Assembly (NCBI RefSeq): GCF_002847505.1
Contig: NZ_MXAV01000044.1
Span: 1-64,000, forward strand
Direction: 5' to 3'
Origin: Acidithiobacillus marinus
GTDB taxonomy: Bacteria > Pseudomonadota > Gammaproteobacteria > Acidithiobacillales > Acidithiobacillaceae
DNA length: 64,000 nucleotides
Shown piece after piece: positions 23,338 through 34,200 of this stretch (position 1 is the first letter of the stretch; the number at the start of each line of letters is the position of its first letter). The translations under genes and the position numbers were made by a program. Under the pieces are notes generated by a model that was given only the letters and a program-made list of their open reading frames with translations, did no database searches and had not been told where the DNA came from.

Positions 23338-25967
23338 TGATCACCTCAGAAAATACCCCGCTGATTCATCGGAGCGATTATCAGCCATTGGCGTATCTCA
23401 TTACGGACATCGTCCTGGATGTTCATCTGGATCCTGATAATACCGAAGTGTCAGCCCGCTTGCATTTTCAGCGTCAGAGTCCGGAGCCGGTAGAGGAGCT
23501 TCACCTGGATGGTGAAGGGCTCGAGTTGCTGGAGATTCGGCAGGATGGTCAGACATTGCCGGAAAGTGCCTATCGGGTGGATGATTCGGGGCTGACTTTG
23601 TTCCAACCAGCAGTGGAATTTATTCTGGAAACCCGGGTGCGCATTCATCCTGCTGCCAATTCGGCGCTGTCGGGTTTATACCATGCCGGAGGGCAGTTTC
23701 TGACGCAATGTGAGGCGGAGGGGTTTCGGCGCATTACTTATTATCTGGACCGTCCGGATTGTCTGGCGAAATTTACGGTTACCCTGCATGGGCCCCAGCA
23801 AACCTGTCCGGTCTTGTTGGCCAATGGTAATTGTGTGGCCCAAGGAGAAGAGGCCGGGGGGTTGCATTGGGCACGTTGGGAAGATCCTTATCCCAAGCCG
23901 GCTTATTTGTTTGCCATGGTGGGCGGAGATCTCGCCGCCATGCGGGATACGTTCACCACCCAGTCCGGACGGCAGGTGGCCCTGGAAATTTATGTGGCCG
24001 AACGGGATCTGAATGCCTGCGGCCAGGCCATGGAAAGCCTGAAGCGGGCCATGCGCTGGGATGAAGAAGTGTATGGACGCGAATATGATCTGGACCGCTA
24101 CATGATTGTGGCGACTGACAGCTTCAATATGGGGGCCATGGAAAACAAGGGGCTTAACATATTCAATTCCAAATATGTACTTGCCAGCCCCGAAACCGCA
24201 ACCGATACCGATTACCTGGGCATTGAGTCGGTGATTGCCCATGAGTATTTTCACAACTGGACCGGCAACCGGGTGACTCTGCGCGACTGGTTTCAACTCA
24301 GCCTCAAGGAAGGCCTGACGGTCTTTCGCGATCAGGAATTCAGCGCGGACATGAATTCCCGGGGAGTACAGCGGATTGGCGATGTGCGCCGCCTGCGTGC
24401 CGCCCAGTTTCCCGAAGATGCCGGGCCTCTGGCCCATCCGGTGCGTCCCGATGCCTACTCCGAAATCAATAACTTCTACACCGCCACCGTCTATGAAAAA
24501 GGGGCGGAACTGGTGCGGATGCTCCATACCTTGCTGGGTAAGGAAGGTTTTCGGCGCGGTACCGATCTGTATTTTGAACGCCACGACGGGCATGCGGTGA
24601 CCATTGAGGATTTTGTAGAAGCCCTGGAAGACGCCAACCACGCGGACCTGTCGCGCTTTCGGACTTGGTATGCCCAGGCGGGCACGCCGCTGGTCAAGGC
24701 CCAGGGTATTTATGATCCCAAAGCACAGACCTATACGCTGACCTTGTCACAAAGCACACCGCCCACTCCCGGACAATCCCGGAAAGAGCCGGTACCCATT
24801 CCTGTACGCATGGCCCTGATCAATACCCAAGGCGCAAAGACCGCGCTGGATGGCTGTGGTGACCATGAGAAGGTGCTGGTACTGGAGGAAGCCACCCAAA
24901 CCTGGACGTTTACCGAGCAATCCGATCCGGTGATACCGTCATTGTTACGGGGTTTTTCCGCACCGGTGCGGCTGGAAAATGCGCTGGATGACCAATCCCG
25001 CAGTTTTCTGGCCTGTGTGGATGATGACCCTTTCAATCGCTGGGAAAGCACCCAGGAGTTGGCCCTGCAAGCTCTCCTGGCCGGAGTGCAGAACCCCGGC
25101 ACCGTACAGCAGCTGCCCGACGCGCTGGAACGGGCTTTGGCGGCCACCTTGCAGGACGGCACCATGGACCCGGCTTTTCGGGCCGAATTGCTGTCTTTAC
25201 CCAGCGAAGACTACATCGGCGAACAAATGCCGGTGATTGCGGTAGATGCCATTCATCAGGCGCGGGATGCCCTGCTCAGCCATATTGGCCATCATTTCCA
25301 CGACGCATGGTTGCATCTGTATCATGATCTGGTAGGAGCATATGCGCGGGATGGACTGTCCATTGGACGCCGCCGCCTGCGTAATGTGGCCTTGAGTTAT
25401 TTGGTGTTCAGTGATCGCCATCGCGAAGACGATATGACCCTGCATGCCCGTCAGCAATATGTGCAGGCCGATAACATGACTGATCGTCTGGCGGCATTCC
25501 AGTTGCTGGTCCAGCATCCTCTTCATGATGCCGAAGATATCCTGATGGATTTCTACCAGAAATGGCAGGATTATCCGCTGGTGATCGATAAGTGGTTTGC
25601 GATTCAGGCCATGGCTCCCCGCGCCGATACCCTGCGTCAGGTGCAACACCTGTTGGTGCATCCGGCCTTTGACTGGAAGGTACCTAATCGGGTACGTGCC
25701 GTGCTCGGGGCTTTTACGGTGAATCCTACGGTTTTTCATGCCGCCGATGGCTCAGGCTATGCTTTTTTTGCAGAGCAGATTCGCCGTCTGGATGACATCA
25801 ATCCCCAGACCGCTGCACGCCTGGCTACGCCTCTCAGTCGCTGGCAGCGTTATGATGACGTCCGCCAGAAAGCCATGATTCAGGCACTGCAACTGCTGGC
25901 CGCCAAGCCGCATCTATCCCGGGATTTGGCCGAAGTCATCCAGCGTGCGTATCCGGGTGCTGCTTGA
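23334..25967 (+). CDS. pepN: Aminopeptidase N (M1 zinc metallopeptidase)
   Basis: An 877-residue protein of full PepN length. The substrate motif GAMENKGLNIFN and zinc site HEYFHNWTGNRVT, with the third ligand Glu in LKEGLTVFRDQEF, are intact. The N-terminal beta domain begins at RSDYQPLAYLI and the C-terminal alpha-helical domain is complete. It removes N-terminal residues from peptides in the cytosol. The ATG overlaps the preceding stop (ATGATG context), so the two genes are co-transcribed. Confidence 0.96.
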   Translation: MMITSENTPLIHRSDYQPLAYLITDIVLDVHLDPDNTEVSARLHFQRQSPEPVEELHLDGEGLELLEIRQDGQTLPESAYRVDDSGLTLFQPAVEFILETRVRIHPAANSALSGLYHAGGQFLTQCEAEGFRRITYYLDRPDCLAKFTVTLHGPQQTCPVLLANGNCVAQGEEAGGLHWARWEDPYPKPAYLFAMVGGDLAAMRDTFTTQSGRQVALEIYVAERDLNACGQAMESLKRAMRWDEEVYGREYDLDRYMIVATDSFNMGAMENKGLNIFNSKYVLASPETATDTDYLGIESVIAHEYFHNWTGNRVTLRDWFQLSLKEGLTVFRDQEFSADMNSRGVQRIGDVRRLRAAQFPEDAGPLAHPVRPDAYSEINNFYTATVYEKGAELVRMLHTLLGKEGFRRGTDLYFERHDGHAVTIEDFVEALEDANHADLSRFRTWYAQAGTPLVKAQGIYDPKAQTYTLTLSQSTPPTPGQSRKEPVPIPVRMALINTQGAKTALDGCGDHEKVLVLEEATQTWTFTEQSDPVIPSLLRGFSAPVRLENALDDQSRSFLACVDDDPFNRWESTQELALQALLAGVQNPGTVQQLPDALERALAATLQDGTMDPAFRAELLSLPSEDYIGEQMPVIAVDAIHQARDALLSHIGHHFHDAWLHLYHDLVGAYARDGLSIGRRRLRNVALSYLVFSDRHREDDMTLHARQQYVQADNMTDRLAAFQLLVQHPLHDAEDILMDFYQKWQDYPLVIDKWFAIQAMAPRADTLRQVQHLLVHPAFDWKVPNRVRAVLGAFTVNPTVFHAADGSGYAFFAEQIRRLDDINPQTAARLATPLSRWQRYDDVRQKAMIQALQLLAAKPHLSRDLAEVIQRAYPGAA

Positions 25968-25981
25968 AGCAGCACGCAACG

Positions 25982-27457
25982 TCAAATATCCCAGGGTCTG
26001 GGTGTGGATTCGAGACGTAACCAGAACTTGAGAAACTTTTTGCGTTGCCGGGCTTCCCGCCCCATCAGGAAGCCTAATAGTGCCCCGGCCTGAAAGGCGA
26101 CGCCCGATTTACGCTGGCTGGTTAACGGTTTGAGGTATTGGCCAGCCATGTCGGCATCGTGGATTTCACCGGCAATGCCTTGCAGGGTGGTCAGTAATTT
26201 CAGCAGCGCCTTACTGTCCTTGCCTGGCCATAAGGGGGCCAGGGTCATCAGTACGTAACGGAAATTCTTGATGCGGATGCGCAGGGGATGGAGAGCCTCC
26301 GGGTGCTCGGCTAATAGCTTGCCCGCCGCCATGAGTTTGCGGTATTCCCGCTGGAGTTGCGCTTCGCTGAAATCCTGGAGGCTTTGCTCCCGGTGTAACG
26401 GTTGACGTAACAAAAGCGCCCATATTTTCAGTAAGATGGACACAAGTTGTGACAATGATCCGGATGTCTGGGGGATCTGGGCCTGCAAGACCTCCTGGAG
26501 ATGCTTCGGCTCCAGGTCGAGGATGGTAGCGATTTCCGTCCAATAGCCCAGTAAGGCTTCATAATCGCGCTGGGAGTTTTGCTGATGAAACCACTCCTGA
26601 AGCGGTATGCGAAAAAGCTGCAGGGGGTCGGCGGGATCGAGAGACCGACAGAAACGCAGGCTGGCCCGAAAACTGCGCACGCTTTTGCGCAATTCGTGAA
26701 AGCTCTCGGCATCGGGTTTGGCCCAATGCTTGCGAACGTCATGAATGATCTGCTGGAGCTGCCAGATGAACATTTGGCTGAAAGCGTCTCCGGCATTTTC
26801 CCGACGCCGCAGGGGGAGGGCATTATCGCGAGGTTTTTCTTCGGGCAGCAGTCCGGCGAGCCGTAATCCACGAAAAAGTTTGCTTTCCTGGTCGGGAATC
26901 AGGGGCAGGTCCTGGCAGAGCGCTGCGCCCATTTCGAGTACCGCCGCCGCATCACCGTGGGCGAGTTCGAGTTCCACTTCGCGGATAGCTTCGCGCTGGC
27001 CCCGGGCCAGAATTTCTCCATGATCCAGCGCCACAATGATTTCACTGCCATCACGGTGGGTAACCCGGCTTTCATGACGTTCAAAGCGTGTTTCCAGAAT
27101 CACCTGCAGGGATAGTTCCCGATAAGGTGCCAGTAGGGTCGCTGCCTCGCTGTCCTGAAAAACATTCAGGTCAGGGGTATTACTGTCCACCGGCACATTC
27201 CATTCCGGCCGCTGATGCAGCCCTCCCGCTGACTGACCACTGGCCTTGAGGGTAGCTACCCAGGCATCGTCTTCGCGGCGGATTCGATAGGCCAGACGCG
27301 CGCGCTGCAGGGCATTATCCCGACTATCATAATAAAAGGCATGGAGTTGCAGAGGAGGGGCTTGGGTGATGGCCAGCAGAGGGTGGGCGACGATGTTTTT
27401 CCAGACCTGGGGGGTATCGTCCATGATTTGTAATTTAAGTTCCTCTTCCACCACCAT
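25982..27457 (-). CDS. CYTH-CHAD protein (triphosphatase / polyphosphate-binding)
   Basis: A 491-residue two-domain protein. The CYTH domain (about 1-195) starts with the triphosphate tunnel motif EEELKL (ExExK) and contains LAYRIRREDDAWVATLKASG, LETRFERHES and EVELELAHGD. The CHAD domain (about 230-480) is helical and rich in conserved His/Arg/Lys (FHELRKSVRSFRASLRF, HPLRIRIKNFRYVL). CHAD domains bind polyphosphate and coat polyphosphate granules; CYTH enzymes hydrolyse inorganic triphosphate. Its start overlaps the parA stop in an operon with ppk, which supports a polyphosphate function. Confidence 0.9.
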   Translation of the reverse strand: MVVEEELKLQIMDDTPQVWKNIVAHPLLAITQAPPLQLHAFYYDSRDNALQRARLAYRIRREDDAWVATLKASGQSAGGLHQRPEWNVPVDSNTPDLNVFQDSEAATLLAPYRELSLQVILETRFERHESRVTHRDGSEIIVALDHGEILARGQREAIREVELELAHGDAAAVLEMGAALCQDLPLIPDQESKLFRGLRLAGLLPEEKPRDNALPLRRRENAGDAFSQMFIWQLQQIIHDVRKHWAKPDAESFHELRKSVRSFRASLRFCRSLDPADPLQLFRIPLQEWFHQQNSQRDYEALLGYWTEIATILDLEPKHLQEVLQAQIPQTSGSLSQLVSILLKIWALLLRQPLHREQSLQDFSEAQLQREYRKLMAAGKLLAEHPEALHPLRIRIKNFRYVLMTLAPLWPGKDSKALLKLLTTLQGIAGEIHDADMAGQYLKPLTSQRKSGVAFQAGALLGFLMGREARQRKKFLKFWLRLESTPRPWDI

Positions 27458-28073
27458 CCTCCCTCACAAACTGTAATATCCGTGCCCATTGCGGCAATTC
27501 AAGGCGATTTTCTGTTGAGCGCAGGTCGGCAATCCCTACTCCGGATTGGGCCGCGCGGACATACATCTGACTGTCCCGCAGAGTGGCCACCACCGGTAGA
27601 TTCCATTCGGCCAGTACTGACTGTAGATGCTGAGCGCCGCGCGTCCGGGCATTGACCCGGTTGGCGATGACCCCCATCCGTACTTTGCCCTTGCGATAGC
27701 GTTTGATTTCTTGCAGTTTTTTGAGAAACAACTGACTGGCGTCCAGATCGAATACTGAAGGCCCAATGGGCACCAGCAGGACTTCCACTTCGCCCAGCAT
27801 GTCTTCAAGGCGCTTTTTTTTGAGTCCGGCGGGAGCATCCATCACCACATAATCACTGGGCGGGTAATCGCGGAAGTCGCGTTCGGCATCTTCCAGAACC
27901 TGCAGTTTCGGCAACTGAGCGGAGCGACGCCGGGCCCAGTGGACAGAAGATTGTTGCGGATCCAGATCGGCGATGAGTACTGAACCATGCAGGGCCAGAA
28001 GACTGGCCAGATTGGTGGCCACGGTGGTTTTTCCCGCACCGCCCTTGCTGTTCAATACCAGGGTCCGGATCAT
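27435..28073 (-). CDS. Orphan ParA/MinD-family ATPase
   Basis: A 212-residue ParA-like ATPase: deviant Walker A KGGAGKTTVATNLA, with the signature first lysine, Walker A' VLIADLDPQQSS and Walker B YVVMDAPAG. It lacks the N-terminal HTH of plasmid ParA and no parB or centromere-like repeat is nearby, so it is an orphan of the kind that positions cell cargo on the nucleoid (McdA, PpfA). It lies between ppk and the CYTH-CHAD gene, overlapping the latter by 23 bases. Cargo is unknown; polyphosphate granules are an inference from context. Confidence 0.88.
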   Translation of the reverse strand: MIRTLVLNSKGGAGKTTVATNLASLLALHGSVLIADLDPQQSSVHWARRRSAQLPKLQVLEDAERDFRDYPPSDYVVMDAPAGLKKKRLEDMLGEVEVLLVPIGPSVFDLDASQLFLKKLQEIKRYRKGKVRMGVIANRVNARTRGAQHLQSVLAEWNLPVVATLRDSQMYVRAAQSGVGIADLRSTENRLELPQWARILQFVREDGGGRGT

Positions 28074-28088
28074 GGCCTGGGTTTCCCT

Positions 28089-30194
28089 TCAGGCATGATG
28101 GCTACTGCGATCATAATGCTTGAGGAGGATTTCCTGGGCAGCGTGACAGTCTTCGCTGGGGTTTTGCCGCAGGCTGGTGTAGCTGCCGTCGCTGTTCATC
28201 TGCCAGGCATTGCAATCATCCTGCAGATAAAGCTGCAAGGTTTCTTCCAGGACCCTGGCACGAAGTTCCGGCTCATTGATGGGGGCAGCCACTTCCAAAC
28301 GGCGAAACAAATTACGCCCCATCCAGTCGGCGCTGGAAATCCATAACTTGGGATGGCGACCATTGCCGAAATAATACACCCGGCTGTGCTCAAGAAAACG
28401 GCCGACAATGGAGCGCACCCGGATATTTTCGGAAACACCGGGGATGCCGGGGCGCAGCGCACAGGCTCCGCGCACAATCAGATCAATTTTGACACCTGCC
28501 TGAGAGGCCCGATACAGGGCGCGAATGAGTTCCGGCTCCACCAGGGCGTTCACCCTGGCCAGAATATGCCCATCACTGCCCCTGCGCGCTTCTGCTGCAA
28601 TGGCCTGTATGAGTCCGTCGAAAAGGGTAAACGGACTTTGCAGAAGACGGCGCAATTGCGGCACCTTACCCATGCCGGTGATGTGCATGAACAAGTCATT
28701 CATATCGGCAGTAATGTCCGGATCGGCGGTCAGCAGACTCAAGTCGGTATAAATCCGGGCGTTGCGGGGATGGTAATTGCCGGTTCCCAAATGGGCATAG
28801 AGGCGAATGCCTTCTTCTTCGCGGCGCAACACCAGAATCATTTTGGCGTGGACCTTGTGGTTGACCACTCCGTACACCACTTGCACGCCGACTTCTTCCA
28901 GGCGCTCTGCCAGGCGGATGTTATTGGCTTCATCAAAGCGCGCCTTGAGCTCGACCACCGCCGTGACCTGCTTGCCCGCCAGGGCCGCCTCGATCAAGGC
29001 ATCAATCAGGGGGGAGTCGGGGGTAGTGCGGTACAGAGTCTGCTTGATACCGATGACCTGAGGATCAGCCGCTGCCTGACGCACAAAGTCCAGGACCGGG
29101 GTAAAACTTTGATAGGGATGATGCAGCAAAATGGGGGCTTCACTCAGATGCGCGAAGATGTTTTCCGGGCGTGAGCAGGTACTGGGGAGGCCAGGTACAA
29201 AAGGCGGAAAAAGCAGGTCCTGGCGCGGCACCATGTCAATAATGGCCGCCAGGCGTGACAGGTTCACTGGGCCTGGGAGTGAATAGAGGTTGTCGTCTGC
29301 CAGTTCGAAATGCTTGAGCAGATAATCCACCACTTCCCGGGGACAGTTGCTGGCGACTTCCAGGCGCACAGCCTCACCGAAAGGGCGCATGGGTAATTCG
29401 TCCACCAGGGCATCGAGGAGGTTGTCCACTTCTTCCTCATCTACAAACAACTCGCTGTTGCGGGTGACCCGAAACTGATAAAAGCCCTGGATTTTCAGGC
29501 CTGGAAACAGCGCGGTCACATGCTCGTGGATGACTGAGGAGAGAAAGACGAAATCACTGGGTCCAGCCAACTGCTCCGGAATCTGGATGATGCGTGGCAA
29601 AATCCGGGGAGCCTGGACGATGGCGATGGGGCTACGCCGACCATAGGCATCCTGTCCTTCCAGAACAATGGCAAAATTCAGTCCCTTGTTCTGCACTTTG
29701 GGAAAGGGGTGAGCGGGATCCAGGCTGAGGGGAGTCAGCAGCGGCATGACTTCGGTCTGAAAATAATTACTGATCCAGCGTTTTTGTGCGGCCCGCCATT
29801 CTTTCCGGCGCAGCAGGCGGATGCCTTCCTTGGTCAGCGCCGGCAGCAGACGCTGATTCAGGCAAAGATATTGCTCGTGGATGATCTCATGGGCCATTTG
29901 CGCCACAGCGGTAATTTCTCGATGCGGTCCCAGCATGTCTGGACCCAGTGGACCTGCACCAAACTTCCGCCTTTGCAGAAGTCCGGCCATACGGACTTCA
30001 AAAAATTCATCCAGATTGCTGGAAACAATGGTCAGAAAACGCAGACGTTCGAGAAGAGGAACACGGGGATCATCGGCCAGAGCCAGAACCCGCTGATTGA
30101 AGGCAAGGATGCTTAGGTCCCGATTGAAATACAGGTCGGGATTATCGAGGGAGAGGGGATTTTCCTCGGTGTTGCTTTGAAGGGTTTCAGTCAT
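28089..30194 (-). CDS. ppk: Polyphosphate kinase 1
   Basis: A 701-residue Ppk1. N-terminal motif [16 protein letters not shown], helical head domain, then two PLD-like catalytic domains; the autophosphorylated His is in [17 protein letters not shown] and the second conserved His in [15 protein letters not shown]. It reversibly transfers the gamma phosphate of ATP to polyphosphate. The start overlaps the folD stop (TCATG context), and parA follows 15 bases after its own stop. Confidence 0.96.
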   Translation of the reverse strand: MTETLQSNTEENPLSLDNPDLYFNRDLSILAFNQRVLALADDPRVPLLERLRFLTIVSSNLDEFFEVRMAGLLQRRKFGAGPLGPDMLGPHREITAVAQMAHEIIHEQYLCLNQRLLPALTKEGIRLLRRKEWRAAQKRWISNYFQTEVMPLLTPLSLDPAHPFPKVQNKGLNFAIVLEGQDAYGRRSPIAIVQAPRILPRIIQIPEQLAGPSDFVFLSSVIHEHVTALFPGLKIQGFYQFRVTRNSELFVDEEEVDNLLDALVDELPMRPFGEAVRLEVASNCPREVVDYLLKHFELADDNLYSLPGPVNLSRLAAIIDMVPRQDLLFPPFVPGLPSTCSRPENIFAHLSEAPILLHHPYQSFTPVLDFVRQAAADPQVIGIKQTLYRTTPDSPLIDALIEAALAGKQVTAVVELKARFDEANNIRLAERLEEVGVQVVYGVVNHKVHAKMILVLRREEEGIRLYAHLGTGNYHPRNARIYTDLSLLTADPDITADMNDLFMHITGMGKVPQLRRLLQSPFTLFDGLIQAIAAEARRGSDGHILARVNALVEPELIRALYRASQAGVKIDLIVRGACALRPGIPGVSENIRVRSIVGRFLEHSRVYYFGNGRHPKLWISSADWMGRNLFRRLEVAAPINEPELRARVLEETLQLYLQDDCNAWQMNSDGSYTSLRQNPSEDCHAAQEILLKHYDRSSHHA

Positions 30195-31047
30195 GGGCTT
30201 GACGTTGCTCTGCAGCCAGCAGCGTGTTCTGCAGGAGAGTTGCCACGGTCATGGGACCCACTCCGCCGGGGACCGGGGTAATCCAGGATGCGCGCTTTTC
30301 GGCTTCGGCAAATTCCACATCGCCGGTCAGGCGGCCATTGGCGAGGCGGTTGATGCCGACGTCAATGACCACCGCGCCCTCGCGTACCCAGTGCCCCGGA
30401 ATCAGCCCGGGTTTGCCGGCTGCAGCAATCAGGATTTCCGCGCGCTCGACATGAGCCTGCAAATCACGGGTAAAACGATGACAAACGGTGACCGTAGCCC
30501 CGGCCAGTAACAACTCCAGAGCCATGGGGCGGCCGACAATATTGGAGGCACCCACAATGACGGTTTCTTTCCCCCGAATATCCGTGCCGATGTCTTCCAG
30601 CAGGGTCATGATGCCGGCTGGTGTACAGGAGCGCAGCAGCGGCGCCCGCAGGGCTAGCCTGCCGATGTTGTAGGGATGAAAGCCATCCACATCTTTCTCG
30701 ACGGCAATCGCCTCGATGATGACTTCCGGATCAAACTGGGGGGGTAGGGGTAACTGCACGAGAATACCATCAATACTCTCTTCGGCATTCAACTCGGCAA
30801 TTTTATGGAGCAATGCGTCGGGGCTGGTATCGTTGGATAAATTAATAGCCAAGGAATGGATACCCACGCTTTTACAGGTATCGCGTTTTTTCTGGACATA
30901 GACTTCCGAGGCAGGATTATTCCCTACCAGCACAACGGCGAGTCCAGGTGGACGTCCGTGGATCTGGAGAAAATTCTGACATTTCAGGGCGATTTCAGCC
31001 TGCATTTTTTTGGCTATCGCTTTACCGTCAATGCGTCGGGCAGTCAT
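30187..31047 (-). CDS. folD: FolD, methylenetetrahydrofolate dehydrogenase / cyclohydrolase
   Basis: A 286-residue protein from ATG 31047 (AGGGGAA upstream); a start 13 codons earlier is less likely. Motifs [19 protein letters not shown] (catalytic Lys), [27 protein letters not shown] (NADP-binding) and [14 protein letters not shown] are all present. It interconverts 5,10-methylene-, 5,10-methenyl- and 10-formyl-THF. First gene of the folD-ppk-parA-CYTH/CHAD run. Confidence 0.96.
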   Translation of the reverse strand: MTARRIDGKAIAKKMQAEIALKCQNFLQIHGRPPGLAVVLVGNNPASEVYVQKKRDTCKSVGIHSLAINLSNDTSPDALLHKIAELNAEESIDGILVQLPLPPQFDPEVIIEAIAVEKDVDGFHPYNIGRLALRAPLLRSCTPAGIMTLLEDIGTDIRGKETVIVGASNIVGRPMALELLLAGATVTVCHRFTRDLQAHVERAEILIAAAGKPGLIPGHWVREGAVVIDVGINRLANGRLTGDVEFAEAEKRASWITPVPGGVGPMTVATLLQNTLLAAEQRQAHD

Positions 31048-31181
31048 TGCTTCCCCTGCGTCAGATGAGCACTGCGGGGGGAACACTTCTTCACCATGAA
31101 AATAACCTTATGAATGATCTGTGCCGTTTCAAATGCACTAATATCCCAACATTCTTCTGTTCGCCCGTTTTTTTGTCAAGT

Positions 31182-31218
31182 AAAAAAGGCTGGATGCTTT
31201 TATGGAGCATCCAGCCTT
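31182..31218 (-). terminator. Rho-independent terminator after the RND operon
   Basis: A 12-bp perfect stem (AAGGCTGGATGC / GCATCCAGCCTT, arms 31186-31197 and 31207-31218) with a 9-base loop is followed on the minus strand by a run of T residues. It closes the efflux operon 21 bases after the permease stop. Confidence 0.9.
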
Positions 31219-31238
31219 GGATCATCTGCCTAACTGCT

Positions 31239-34200
31239 TCAGGAGGCTTCGGGAGTCGTTTCCGTCTTATCCCGGACATCCTTGGCGAGCACCATATACA
31301 TGGCGGGCACCACAAACAGCGAGAACAACGCACCAATGGACAGCCCGGTAAAAATCACCAGTCCCATCTGGAAACGGCTGACGGCGCCGGGACCATGCAT
31401 CAGGAGCAGGGGAGTGACCCCAAGTACCATAGCCCCGGTGGTCATCAGAATCGGCCGCAAGCGGATGCTGGAGGCTTTTTCCACGGCTTCGCGTTTGGCG
31501 AGCCCCTCATGGCGCTGAATCTCATTGGCAAACTGCACAATCAGAATACCCTGCTTGGCAATCAGACCGATCAGGGTGATCAGTCCTACCTCCGTATATA
31601 TATTGATGGAGGCGAGCCCCAGGCTGACAAATATCAGTGCGCCACTGATGGACATGGGGACGGTAATCAACACGATCAGTGGATCCCGGAAGCTTTCAAA
31701 CTGCGCTGCCAGCAGCAGATAAATCAGGATGATGGCGAGGACGAAGGTCGTCAGCAGACCGCCACTTTCCTGCATATACTGACGGGACTGACTGGCGTAG
31801 TTGACCGAAAAGTCCTTGGGCATGATTTTTTCAGCAGTGGTCCGGAAGAAGGTGAGCGCCTGGCCCATGGTGACTCCCGGCTTGGGCACAGCCTGGATAG
31901 TGGCCGAGTTGAGCTGCTGAAACTGAGGCAAAAACTGAGGTTCAACCCTGGTTTCAATGGATACCACTGTCGACAATGGCACCATTTGTCCGGTGGCCGT
32001 GGCAATATAGTAGTTTTTGAGAGCTTCCGGGTCGCTGCGGAACTTGTCCGGAACTTGCGGGATCACTTTGTAACTCCGCCCTTCCATGGCAAAGCGGTTG
32101 ACGTAATTGCCCCCCAGAAGAGGCTGCAGATCCTGGGCGATTTCCGCCATGGTCAGCCCCAGGTTGGCGGCTATGTTGCGATGGATTTTCAGGACCAGCT
32201 CCGGATTGTCGATGCGCAAATCCTTGGTCACGTAAAAGAACATACCGCTTTGGTAGGCCTTGGCGATGACCGCGTCTGCCACCTGATTGATTTTTTCATA
32301 GCTGCCCGGACTTTGCAGCACGAATTGAATGGGCAGGCCTCCCGAGGAACCGGGTAAAGGCGGAGGCAGAAAAGAAGCTACCTGCAAACCCGGAACACTC
32401 TGTAATTGCTGCTGCAATTTCGGCTGGATCTGCATGGCGGTGACTGATCGATCAGACCAGTTGGTTAAACGTATGCCAGCAAAAAGACTGTTGGTACCGG
32501 CACCACCTCCGACGGAAATGCCGGTCACCATGAACGTCGCCTTTTTTTGCGGATACTGATCAAAGACCTTGACGATTTGCTTGCCGTAATGGGCCAGTCG
32601 ATCTGGAGTGATGGTCGGTCCACCGGTTCCTGCATTGAAAATAATCCCCTGGTCTTCCTGGGGAGCAAGCTCCGATTGGGAAGTGGAGAACAGAAAGTAA
32701 ATGCTCGCAAATACTACGACGGCAAAGAGCATGACCACCGGCACATAATTCAGAACACCGTGCAGCAGGCGATCGTAAAAGCGCTGTAACCCCACAAAAC
32801 GTCGGTCAATGAAATGTTCAAAGCCATGTTCGCTGGTGGGCCTTAACACCTTACTGGAGAGCATAGGTGAGAGCGTCAGTGCCACAACCATGGAAATGAG
32901 GACGGCAGCCACCAAGGTAAAAGCAAATTCACCAAACAGACTGCCGGTAAGTCCGCCCATGAACCCGATCGGCGCAAATACCGCAATCAGGGTGGTGGAC
33001 ATGACGACAATGGGGCCGCCCAGTTCGCGCCCAGTAAGCAGCGCGGCGTCAAAGGGACTTTTGCCTTCATCAATATGGCGATGGACGTTTTCCACAACAA
33101 TGATGGCATCGTCCACCACCAGCCCGATGGCGAGTACTACCGCCAGCAGGGTCAGCAGATTGACGGTAAAGCCCAAAGACCACATGAGCAGACCCGCACC
33201 GACAATGGATAAGGGAATGGCCACAGCTGGGATGATCACGGCCCGGAAGGATCCGAGGAAGAGGAATATCACCAGCACCACCACGGCCAGGGTGATGCCG
33301 ATGGTCATCATCACCTCATCAATGGAGGCCTGAATGAAGGCGCTGGCATCATAAGGAATTGCTACATGCATGCCCGGAGGAAGCGCTTTTTCCAGTTGTG
33401 CCAGAGATTTTTTAACCCCTGCGGCCACATCCAGGGAGTTGGCAGACGGAGACTCCTGAATGCCTATAAAAGCTGCGGACTTACCGTCAAAAAAAGCCTG
33501 TGAATTGTAGGACTGTGCGCCGAGCTCTACATGAGCCACATCTTTCAAACGAATCAGGGTGTTACCGGATTGCTTGATGACCATGTTGCGGAATTCACTG
33601 ACATTGTGCAGATTGGTAGTAGCGACAATGGTATTTTGAACGGTTTTACCCCGGGTCTGGCCGACGGCAGAAATGAAATCGTTGGCGGTCAATGCCTGGG
33701 AAACCTGGGCTGCAGTAATATTCAGCGCCGCCATTTTCTGGGGATTCAACCAGATGCGCATGGCATAGGTATTCCCATTGCCGGCGCCGGGAGGCAGAAT
33801 TTGGGCTTGTCCCACGCCGTGTATCGATGCCAGACGCGGCTGAGCCACCCGCAGCAAATAGTCGGTAATCTGCTGCTGGGATAACTGATCACCATAAAAG
33901 GCGATATACATCAAGTCGGTCGTGTCACCAACAGTGACATTGATTACCGGTAGTTGGCTGCCCTTAGGCAACTGGTCAGTCACCTGCTGCACCTTGGACT
34001 GGATATTGGCCACCGCTGCACTGGGGCTGTAATTCAGCTTCATGTACACCGTGATGGTCGAGGTGCCCTCCGCGCTGTTGGAGGTCATATAGTTGATGTC
34101 GGGCGCGCTGGCGATGACCTTTTCCAGACGCGCGGTAATGAAGCCCTGCACGGTGCTGGGGTTGGCGCCGGGATAGGCGGTAGTGACTGTCACCACGGTA

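Noticed and set aside
23676-24641. Open frame of 321 codons on the minus strand
   Set aside because: Fully antisense to pepN, whose catalytic motifs lie in the same bases; no ribosome binding site or recognisable domain.
28353-29174. Open frame of 273 codons on the plus strand
   Set aside because: Antisense to the ppk catalytic region, including the active-site His; no supporting start signal.
30948-32357. Open frame of 469 codons on the plus strand
   Set aside because: It runs antisense to folD and the well-supported RND permease, shows no domain and has low-complexity His/Gly/Gln composition typical of a shadow frame.
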